This document shows, piece after piece, positions 8,745 through 16,185 of a DNA stretch of 64,000 bases; the stretch's first letter is position 1; each line of letters begins with the position of its first letter. The stretch is from Ignavibacteriota bacterium (lineage in GTDB: Bacteria > Bacteroidota > Ignavibacteria > UBA10030 > BY39): assembly GCA_003327435.1 (NCBI GenBank), contig QOQV01000003.1, forward strand, positions 124,001 to 188,000, written 5' to 3'. The notes under the pieces were generated by a model. That model did not search any database. It was given only the letters and a program-made list of their open reading frames with translations, and was not told the DNA's origin. A program made the translations under genes and the position numbers.

Positions 8745-10532
8745 ATGCTTAATAAATTCTCGATACTAATTTTATCAGTATTCTTCTTATCAACTTACCA
8801 TAATTTTTCCTTCACTGAAACAAAAGCTCGAAATATTTTAATTTATCAAACAACCAATATATTTAACACAGATTATTTACTCCAGAACATTCCTCTTAAA
8901 CAAAATATCCCAATTTCAAATCAAATCCTGGAAAGTACACTCGCAAAACTTAACCAGCTCTACCAGAACGATTGTTATTTTGATGCCCAAATAGTATTAG
9001 ACTCAATATCCATAACAAAAGATTCCGCATCGGCAGATATTTTTATGACAATAACACCAGGAAAACAGTATATCATCGATAAAATATCAATCATTGGAAA
9101 TACTTATTTCAATGTAGATGAACTAAGCAATTTAATGCAAACAAAACCTGGTATTTGCCTGAATAAAAACACAATAGAATCCGACATTGAAAACATTCTG
9201 TCATTATATGAGACCAATGGATTCCCATGGGCGACAATAAAAATTAATAGTATTCAACTTAATGATTCAAACAAAACAATCGCCATCGAACTTGAAATTG
9301 ATGAAAAAGGAAGAGCAAAAATTGATGAGGTTAAAATCGAAGGTAACAAAGAAACAAAATCGAGCGTTATAATAAGAGAAATGCGAATAAACCCGGGAGA
9401 AATCTATAATCACCAAAAATTTAAAAAAATTCCAACCCGCCTACAAAAAATGCAATTGTTTGAAAATATTGAGGAACCAATACTATTTGTTATTAAGAAT
9501 TTAGATACAAATCAAAAAAAAGAAAAGAATGGTTCTAATGAAAGTATAAATATCATCTCATCCGGAATTCTTATAAAGCTTACGGAAGGGAACGCAAATT
9601 ATTTTGACGGATTGATTGGTTACTTACCAGGTAGCTTACAGGAAAATGGCTATTTTATTGGAACTGCTGAAATATCCATGCGGAATTTATTTGGAACAGC
9701 CAGAAAATTAAATTTCAAATGGTCAAAGGATGAAAGATTTTCACAGGAAATCGGTATTAAATACACAGAACCGTGGTTAATTGGTTATCCTATAAATTTA
9801 AAAGGCACTTTTTTTCAGCGTAAGCAAGATACAACTTACATAAAGCGATTTGCTGAATTGAAAACCGAATTTATGATAAGCGATTTATTTTCTGCCAGCA
9901 CAATAATTAGTCAGGAAAACATTATAAAATCAAACACTTCAAACAGAACTCAATTATTTAATAGTGGTATTCTTTCATTAGGTTTCGAATTACAATACGA
10001 TACCCGCGACTATATTTACAATCCAACAAGTGGAATTTTTTATAAAAATGATTATTTTTATGGTAGAAAAAAAATTTATTTATTATCTCAGTCAATTTCG
10101 GTACAACGCTACGGTCTGGATTTAGAATTTTACAAGTCGATATTACCTAAACAAGTAATAATGTTGAGCATTCATGGAAAGCAGGTAAATAGTTCCAGAA
10201 TTGAAATCAGTGATATGTATAGATTAGGCGGAACGAATACTTTACGAGGTTATCGAGAGAATCAATTCTTAGGTTCACGAATTTACTGGTCGAATTTTGA
10301 ATACAGATTCCTGCTTGCCAGTCGTTCGTTCTTTTATGGATTTTTTGATATGGGATATTATTATAGAAAAATACCAGAAGCGAACGAAAAAGCAGAAGCT
10401 TTCAAACTTGGTTATGGTATTGGAATTAGAGTACGAACAACCCTTGGGACAATAGGCATTTCTCTTGCACTTGGGAAAGGTGACAATTTAAATCAAACAA
10501 AAATACACTTTGGTTTAATCAATGAATTCTAA
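8745..10532 (+). CDS. Omp85-family outer-membrane protein (BamA/TamA-like)
   Basis: A 595-residue protein with a signal peptide, POTRA-type repeats and a C-terminal 16-strand-type barrel. POTRA features are seen around residues 95-250: ITPGKQYIIDKISIIGNTYF, then IDEVKIEGNKETKSSVIIREM with NPGEIYNHQKF. The barrel has the Omp85 motif RLGGTNTLRGYRENQFLGS, which holds the conserved RGY of loop 6. It is shorter than a full five-POTRA BamA (about 750-850 residues), so it is more likely TamA-like or an accessory translocon than the main BamA. The end overlaps rnhB by 11 bases. Confidence 0.82.
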   Translation: MLNKFSILILSVFFLSTYHNFSFTETKARNILIYQTTNIFNTDYLLQNIPLKQNIPISNQILESTLAKLNQLYQNDCYFDAQIVLDSISITKDSASADIFMTITPGKQYIIDKISIIGNTYFNVDELSNLMQTKPGICLNKNTIESDIENILSLYETNGFPWATIKINSIQLNDSNKTIAIELEIDEKGRAKIDEVKIEGNKETKSSVIIREMRINPGEIYNHQKFKKIPTRLQKMQLFENIEEPILFVIKNLDTNQKKEKNGSNESINIISSGILIKLTEGNANYFDGLIGYLPGSLQENGYFIGTAEISMRNLFGTARKLNFKWSKDERFSQEIGIKYTEPWLIGYPINLKGTFFQRKQDTTYIKRFAELKTEFMISDLFSASTIISQENIIKSNTSNRTQLFNSGILSLGFELQYDTRDYIYNPTSGIFYKNDYFYGRKKIYLLSQSISVQRYGLDLEFYKSILPKQVIMLSIHGKQVNSSRIEISDMYRLGGTNTLRGYRENQFLGSRIYWSNFEYRFLLASRSFFYGFFDMGYYYRKIPEANEKAEAFKLGYGIGIRVRTTLGTIGISLALGKGDNLNQTKIHFGLINEF

Positions 10533-11148
10533 AGAAGATTTTGAAAACACAATTGAGAATTTAACTTTTGAGACTGAGTTATGGAATTCTGGGAAACGAT
10601 TTATAGCTGGAGTTGACGAAGCAGGTAGAGGACCACTTGCCGGTCCGGTTGTTGCCGCTGCGGTAATTTTTCCCCGTCATCTAAGATTGGATGGAATTAA
10701 AGATTCCAAAACTATCTCGGCAAAAAAAAGATATGAGCTTTTCGAAATTATTAAGTCAAAAGCTTTAAGCATAGGAATTGGAATAGTTGATAATAGAATC
10801 ATCGATGAAATAAATATACTGAATGCTACATTTCGTGCAATGCACAAAGCAATAGAAGAACTAATACCAACACCTGATTATTTACTTGTTGATGGACCTT
10901 ATTTTGCTGAGTTGAATATACCTGCAAAAAAAATTGTTGATGGTGATTCACGATGTTACACAATCGCTGCCGCTTCAATAGTAGCAAAGGTAATTCGTGA
11001 TGAGATTATGGTTCAATACGATAAACAGTATCCTGATTACGGTTTTGCTCGCAATAAAGGTTATGGAACACGCGAACACATTGAAGCAATCAAAAAATTT
11101 GGTTTGACAGATATTCATCGGAAAAGTTTTAAACTTCATAAATTATGA
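10522..11148 (+). CDS. rnhB: ribonuclease HII
   Basis: RNase HII cuts RNA-DNA hybrids and starts removal of single ribonucleotides from DNA. The 208-residue protein has the family N-terminal motif GVDEAGRGPLAGPVVAAAV with catalytic D32 and E33. It also has IKDSKTISAKKR, the third acidic residue in LLVDGPYF, and IAAASIVAKVIRD before the C-terminal helices. The start ATG overlaps the Omp85 gene by 11 bases and the stop overlaps yraN by 4 (ATGA), so expression is coupled. The length is typical. Confidence 0.96.
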   Translation: MNSKEDFENTIENLTFETELWNSGKRFIAGVDEAGRGPLAGPVVAAAVIFPRHLRLDGIKDSKTISAKKRYELFEIIKSKALSIGIGIVDNRIIDEINILNATFRAMHKAIEELIPTPDYLLVDGPYFAELNIPAKKIVDGDSRCYTIAAASIVAKVIRDEIMVQYDKQYPDYGFARNKGYGTREHIEAIKKFGLTDIHRKSFKLHKL

Positions 11149-11498
11149 AGAACACAAGGAAAAAAGGGACAAGCGGAGAACAAATCGCTGAAAAGTTTTT
11201 AACTGAGAAGGGATATAAAATTCTTGATAGGAATTTTTATTTTGAGCGTGGAGAAATAGATATAGTTGCTGAAGATAATGGTGTGATAGTTTTTGTGGAA
11301 GTTAAATCTCGTAGTTCAGAGGAGTATGGAGAACCAGAGGACTCGATTACACCTAACAAAAGAAAACAACTAAGGAAGGTTGCTGAAGGCTATTTCTATG
11401 AAAAAAACATTTCAGATGTTGAAGCTCGATTTGATGTAATTTCAATAAAATGGAAAAAAGGGAATCCAATTATCGAGCACATAGAGAATGCTTTTTAA
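11145..11498 (+). CDS. yraN: YraN/UPF0102 nuclease-fold protein
   Basis: A small 117-residue member of the UPF0102 (YraN) family, which has an archaeal Holliday-junction-resolvase-like PD-(D/E)XK fold. Visible are GTSGEQIAEKFLTEKGYKIL, RGEIDIVAED (Asp of the site) and VFVEVKSRSSEEYG (the ExK part). The cellular role of the family is not established. It is commonly adjacent to rnhB, as here, where the ATG overlaps the rnhB stop. Its last 4 bases overlap the convergent FmdB-type gene. Confidence 0.9.
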   Translation: MKNTRKKGTSGEQIAEKFLTEKGYKILDRNFYFERGEIDIVAEDNGVIVFVEVKSRSSEEYGEPEDSITPNKRKQLRKVAEGYFYEKNISDVEARFDVISIKWKKGNPIIEHIENAF

Positions 11499-11770
11499 GT
11501 TTTCCCTATTTCATTTTTTGATTCAGAGGATTTTTTAACTTCGTTTTTTTTCTTATCGCCTTTTTTATCTGAACCTGAAGAGTTAGAATTTTTGTAGTCA
11601 GTAATATAGAAACCATTGCCTTTAAAAATTAGTCCAGCACCACCATCAATAATTCTGACCAGGGTTTCGGTATTGCAGGTTGGGCATATTTTAAGCGGTT
11701 CTGAATTAATATTTTGGAATTTCTCAAATTCTATCTGACATTTTTTGCATTTATATGTATAAGTTGGCAT
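11495..11770 (-). CDS. FmdB-type zinc-ribbon protein
   Basis: A 91-residue protein that begins PTYTYKCKKCQIEFEKFQ, the FmdB-family zinc ribbon with CxxC at residues 8-11 and CPTC further on. The segment LVRIIDGGAGLIFKGNGFYITDY is also diagnostic. The C-terminus is a Lys/Ser/Glu-rich low-complexity tail. The family was named after a putative regulator of formamidase and amidase genes, but the function is really unknown. It is transcribed convergently with yraN and overlaps it by 4 bases; no terminator hairpin is visible between them. Confidence 0.88.
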   Translation of the reverse strand: MPTYTYKCKKCQIEFEKFQNINSEPLKICPTCNTETLVRIIDGGAGLIFKGNGFYITDYKNSNSSGSDKKGDKKKNEVKKSSESKNEIGKT

Positions 11771-12021
11771 AGTATCCTTGTTCTAAAATTTTTCATTAAA
11801 TATATTAAAAATAGATGAGGATTACAAAGTGGAAATTTTTTTATCCAGGATTGTGAAATATAAATTAAACTACTATTGAATTCTTGTATTTGAAATTAAA
11901 TTTTGTTTAATTATTAAAAGATAACAATTTAAATTGAAGTTTTTAAAAATACTCAACGGAAAATAACATACAACTATTTTAGTTTTATAATCTATAATAA
12001 TTTTAAAATTAACATTAAATT

Positions 12022-13626
12022 ATGGACCAGCATACAATATTTGAGGATGATGATAAAAACCTAATGAACTTAAAAGAGGCAAGTATTTGGGCTTCTAAAC
12101 ATTTAAAACGCAAAGTTACTGTTTCCAATATATCATATTTAATTCAGTATGGGAAAATAAAAAAATATAGCAATAATGGAAATCTATTTATAAATATAGA
12201 GGAATTAAAAAATTATTATAATTCATTTTCCAGAGAAAAAGAGTGGAAACAGATATTAGGAAAGGATATTAATTGGCATCTTTCTTTTGCTCAATATAAA
12301 GAAGCAGAAAGAACAAAGCATGTCCATAGGTTACATCCATACAAAGGTAAATTTATTCCACAGTTAGTGGAGTATTTTCTTGATTCTCATACGGATGAGT
12401 TTAAAAAAGAGGTTTACTTTAATAAAGGTGATATAGTATTAGATCCATTTTGCGGAAGCGGAACAACATTAGTTCAGGCAAACGAATTAGGAATGCACGC
12501 CATAGGAATAGATATTTCTGCTTTTAATGTTTTGATTTCCAATGTAAAAGTTGAAAAACATAATATAAGTTTAATTGCAGATACAATTCATAAATTAACT
12601 TTAAAATTAAAAGAATTTCAAAAAACAGAGAATAATATTATTTTTGAAGAAGAATTATTGTCCGAACTTGCAAAATTTAATACAAAATACTTTCCATCAC
12701 CCGAATACAAAAGAAAAGTTGCCAATGGAACAATTAATGAAATTGAATATTCAAAAGAGAGAGAAAAAGAATTTCTTCCTATTTATAATAAATTGATACA
12801 AAGATATCACATAAAAATAGATCAGGATAAAAAAGAAACTTTTTTAGATAATTGGTTTTTAGACCCTGTGAGAAAGGAAATAGATTTTTTATCACAAGAA
12901 ATAAAAAGAATAGATAACACAGATGCAAAGAAAGTTTCTACTATAATTTTAAGTAGAACCGTTCGCTCTTGTAGAGCAACGACTCATGCAGACCTAGCTA
13001 CCTTAAAAGAGCCAGTTACCACCACTTACTATTGCAAAAAACATGTAAAAATCTGCAAACCGATCTTTTCTATAACAAAATGGTGGGATTTTTACACAAG
13101 AGACACCTTAAATCGTCTTAAAGAATTTGATAAGTTAAGGTCAGATACATTTCAGGTGTGTTTGACAGGAGATAGTAGAACCATAGATATTTATGAGGAA
13201 ATTAAAAAGAAAAACCCAGATTTTGCAGAAATTTTATTAAAACAAAAAATAAGAGGAATATTTTCAAGTCCACCTTATGTTGGACTAATTGATTATCATG
13301 AACAACATGCTTATGCTTACGAGATCTTTGGTTTTGAACGAAAAGACGAATTAGAGATAGGCCCTTTATCAAAGGGTCAAGGTGAAGAACAAAGGAATTC
13401 TTATATTAAAGGTATAACCGAAGTTCTTGTGAATTGCAAAAAATATCTTCAAGACAACTATGATGTATTTTTGGTCGCGAATGATAAATTTAATCTTTAT
13501 CAAAAGATTGCAGAATTATCTGGAATGAAAATCGTAAATGAGTTTAAACGCCCTGTTCTTTGCCGAGTGGAAAAAGACAGAGACACACCTTATTCTGAAT
13601 CAATATTTCATTTAAAAGAAAAATAA
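12022..13626 (+). CDS. type II DNA methyltransferase (TdeIII-type system)
   Basis: A 534-residue DNA amino-methyltransferase. Residues 12-66 look like a small winged-helix DNA-binding module (LKEASIWASKH, VTVSNISYLI, INIEELKNYY). Motif X is HRLHPYKGKF (103-112). Motif I, which binds AdoMet, is DPFCGSGTTLVQA (141-153) with GIDISAFN after it. A long target-recognition region follows, then catalytic motif IV SPPY at 416-419. SPPY favours N4-cytosine methylation, with an alpha-like motif order. The 250 bases upstream are very AT-rich and hold no recognisable gene; no ribosome-binding site is evident. The next gene, 1 base on, is a TdeIII-type endonuclease, so this is the protective half of a restriction-modification system. 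Confidence 0.88.
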   Translation: MDQHTIFEDDDKNLMNLKEASIWASKHLKRKVTVSNISYLIQYGKIKKYSNNGNLFINIEELKNYYNSFSREKEWKQILGKDINWHLSFAQYKEAERTKHVHRLHPYKGKFIPQLVEYFLDSHTDEFKKEVYFNKGDIVLDPFCGSGTTLVQANELGMHAIGIDISAFNVLISNVKVEKHNISLIADTIHKLTLKLKEFQKTENNIIFEEELLSELAKFNTKYFPSPEYKRKVANGTINEIEYSKEREKEFLPIYNKLIQRYHIKIDQDKKETFLDNWFLDPVRKEIDFLSQEIKRIDNTDAKKVSTIILSRTVRSCRATTHADLATLKEPVTTTYYCKKHVKICKPIFSITKWWDFYTRDTLNRLKEFDKLRSDTFQVCLTGDSRTIDIYEEIKKKNPDFAEILLKQKIRGIFSSPPYVGLIDYHEQHAYAYEIFGFERKDELEIGPLSKGQGEEQRNSYIKGITEVLVNCKKYLQDNYDVFLVANDKFNLYQKIAELSGMKIVNEFKRPVLCRVEKDRDTPYSESIFHLKEK

Positions 13627-13627
13627 A

Positions 13628-14401
13628 ATGCCACTTACAAAAGAACAAATTAATAAGATTGAAAATACAATAAGAGAGAATCTTAGAAATAAATTTAAAA
13701 CATACAAGCCAGAAACAAGTAATATGCCATTTCATTATCGGTTATTGGGTAAAGATAAAATGGCGCTGTATTCTTTTATTCAATCCTTAAATACTACTTT
13801 TGGCACTTCTATTTTTGAGCCTGTGGCTGAAACACTGGCAACTTTAAAATTCCCTCTTGCACAAAAACAATTTGTGGTAGGTGATACAATAAGTGAACAT
13901 GCACAACTTGAAATCCAACATATAATGAATGAACTCACGACAGGAAAAAATCCGAATAAAATTGAAGAAATTGAAAGGATAAGAAAAGTTGCTGTTTCTG
14001 GCAAATTGAACAAGTTAAAAACCGTTAAGGTAGATTTATTTGTTAAAAGTAAGGATGGAACTATCCATTTATTTGAATTAAAAACAGTGAAACCCAATAT
14101 AAGCAATTTCAAAGATTTTAAGAGGACCTTATTAGAATGGGTAGCAATCTATTTATCAAAACATCCAGATGCAAATGTCCATTCTTATATTGCTATTCCT
14201 TACAACCCTTATGAACCAAAACCTTATGAAAGATGGACTTTAAAGGGAATGCTGGATTTAGATGATGAATTAAAGGTAGCTGATGAATTTTGGGACTTTC
14301 TTGGGGGCAAAGGCACTTATTCAGAATTATTAAATTGTTTCGAAAGAGTTGGTATCGAACTAAAAGCAGAGGTAGAAGAGTACTTCTCGAAGTTTAAATA
14401 A
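13628..14401 (+). CDS. TdeIII-family type II restriction endonuclease
   Basis: A 257-residue protein matching the TdeIII restriction endonuclease family from its N-terminal segment (FHYRLLGKDKMALYSFIQSLNT, GTSIFEPVAETLA) and its middle region. A PD-(D/E)XK-like site is seen as D136 (TVKVDLFVK) with E150-x-K152 (HLFELKT). The family is named after a Treponema denticola enzyme reported, as I recall, to recognise GGNCC; whether this one shares that site is unproven. Its start is 1 base after the methyltransferase stop, the usual coupled arrangement. The pair is visibly more AT-rich than its neighbours, which fits horizontal gain. Confidence 0.83.
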   Translation: MPLTKEQINKIENTIRENLRNKFKTYKPETSNMPFHYRLLGKDKMALYSFIQSLNTTFGTSIFEPVAETLATLKFPLAQKQFVVGDTISEHAQLEIQHIMNELTTGKNPNKIEEIERIRKVAVSGKLNKLKTVKVDLFVKSKDGTIHLFELKTVKPNISNFKDFKRTLLEWVAIYLSKHPDANVHSYIAIPYNPYEPKPYERWTLKGMLDLDDELKVADEFWDFLGGKGTYSELLNCFERVGIELKAEVEEYFSKFK

Positions 14402-14438
14402 TTGTTTAAATTAAATATATCCAACTTTTTGATACATT

Positions 14439-15977
14439 CTAAATTTTCCGATCCAACAAACTCCTCACTTGCTTTCCTAACTCAGCAGGTGTAAATGGCT
14501 TCATCAATACATCAATCCCTGGATCTAAAATAAAATTGTGATGAATTACATTTTGTGTGTAACCACTTATGAATAGGAAAGGTTTCTTGTAACTGGATTC
14601 TTTTAATTTTTCATATAACTGCTTCCCACTCATTTTGGGCATTACAACATCCGAAATGATTAAATCTATCTTATCTCCACACTCTGATATAATCTTTAGT
14701 GCCTCTTCCCCATTCTCTGCGCTCATCACAAAATAGCCATAATTCTCCAGAGTTGCTTTTAACATTTCTCTCAATCCCTTTTCATCTTCTACAAGCAATA
14801 TTTTTTCATTCCCTCCTACAACTTCTTCTTTTCTGAATTCGACTTTTTTTACCGCCGGTCTTTTAACTGATGGAAAGTAAATTTTAAAAGAAGTACCTTT
14901 TCCAACTTCACTATAAACATTGATAAATCCATTATGTTGATAAACAATTCCGTGAACGACTGACAATCCCAGTCCAGTACCCTGTCCGGATTCTTTGGTG
15001 GTAAAGAAAGGTTCAAAAATTTTGTTTTTTACTTCCTCGCTCATCCCCTCGCCAGTATCAGTCACTGTAAGCAATGTATATTCTCCCACTTTTGCACTTA
15101 TATGCGTATCTACATATTCCTGCTCAAGAGTTATATTTGATGTTTCGATTATTAACTGACCTCCATCCGGCATCGCATCTCTTGCATTAATACAAAGATT
15201 CATTAGAACCTGTTCAATTTGAATTGGATCAGCATATACAGTTCTAAGATTTTTCTCAGGAATAAATTTTAATTCAATATGCTCACCTAAAGTTTTTATA
15301 AGCAATTTAAGTGTTTCTTGAATAATCTCATTCAAATTCACATCTTGAGGTGAAATGAGCTGCTTCCGAGAAAACGCCAGAAGCTGGCGAGTTATTTGCG
15401 CACCTTTAACTGCAGAGTCACTTATCCTTAACAAGTTTTCCGATAGAGGATGATTCATACCAATGGTTTTCATGGATAAATCTGAAAAACCAAGGATGAT
15501 TCCAAATATGTTATTTAAATCGTGAGCAATGCCGCTTGATAGTAGCGCAATTGATTCTAATCTTTGTGCAGTAATTAGTTGTTTTTCAATTTGCTGAATT
15601 CTAATTTTATGATGTTCCGATTCGGTTATATCTTGAAAAACAAGAAATATATGAGATGGGAAAAACTCTGATGATAAATTCCGAGCGTTTAGTACAATTA
15701 CCCGTTCGCCAAATGAGGGTATAGATTTTTGAAACTTGAATTTACTAATTTTATCACTCTTCAGTTTTAAATTTTTGAAAATATTCCGAATTTCAATTTT
15801 ATCAAGAGACTTATCCAGAATTTCAAAAAATGATTTTCCAATTAAAGATAGTTTATCAATTTTAAACAAATCAAGAAAGCTTTGGTTTACAAGTTCGATA
15901 ATATATTTATCATCAAGAATTAGAACGCCGTCCTCAATTGTATCAAAAATATCGCGTAAAATGTTTTTTTCTTTCAT
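14439..15977 (-). CDS. PAS-type hybrid sensor histidine kinase
   Basis: A 512-residue soluble hybrid kinase. A PAS domain covers about residues 5-120 (IEDGVLILDDKYIIELVNQSF). The HisKA box has phospho-acceptor H152 (SSGIAHDLNNIFGIILGFS). The HATPase domain shows an N-box around 260-268 (MNLCINARDAMPDGG), G1 DTGEGM (307-312) and G2 GQGTGLGLSVVHG (331-343). A C-terminal receiver domain has phospho-acceptor D443 (IISDVVMPKMSG). No transmembrane segment is present, so it senses a cytoplasmic signal. There is no DNA-binding output domain and no partner regulator next to it, so it is an orphan. The signal is unknown. Confidence 0.93.
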   Translation of the reverse strand: MKEKNILRDIFDTIEDGVLILDDKYIIELVNQSFLDLFKIDKLSLIGKSFFEILDKSLDKIEIRNIFKNLKLKSDKISKFKFQKSIPSFGERVIVLNARNLSSEFFPSHIFLVFQDITESEHHKIRIQQIEKQLITAQRLESIALLSSGIAHDLNNIFGIILGFSDLSMKTIGMNHPLSENLLRISDSAVKGAQITRQLLAFSRKQLISPQDVNLNEIIQETLKLLIKTLGEHIELKFIPEKNLRTVYADPIQIEQVLMNLCINARDAMPDGGQLIIETSNITLEQEYVDTHISAKVGEYTLLTVTDTGEGMSEEVKNKIFEPFFTTKESGQGTGLGLSVVHGIVYQHNGFINVYSEVGKGTSFKIYFPSVKRPAVKKVEFRKEEVVGGNEKILLVEDEKGLREMLKATLENYGYFVMSAENGEEALKIISECGDKIDLIISDVVMPKMSGKQLYEKLKESSYKKPFLFISGYTQNVIHHNFILDPGIDVLMKPFTPAELGKQVRSLLDRKI

Positions 15978-16117
15978 ATAAGTGAATGTTTATTTTATGG
16001 TCATTTTGCGAGTTTTTGGGGATATTTCAGGATTTGGGTAGGATAAATATCTCATAATTCTCACAAACCGAAATCAATATAATCATAAATTAATCATAAT
16101 CAAAAATCTAAAATGAA

Positions 16118-16148
16118 AAGCCGATTCTTCTCAGGGAAGAACCGGCTT
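16118..16148 (-). terminator. rho-independent terminator of the M16-GH13 operon
   Basis: On the minus strand the hairpin has a 13-base-pair stem (AAGCCGGTTCTTC with GAAGAATCGGCTT, one G-U pair) and a 5-base loop (CCTGA), followed by a T-rich run. It lies about 40 bases past the stop of the GH13 gene. Confidence 0.85.
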
Positions 16149-16185
16149 GGAAGAAATTGACAAATCAAAAATCGTAATTTGAAAA

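Noticed and set aside
12022-14401. Depletion of GGNCC as a sign of the restriction system
   Set aside because: GGACC and GGTCC are seen in several genes of the window, and the host would protect itself by methylation; without a count no claim can be made.
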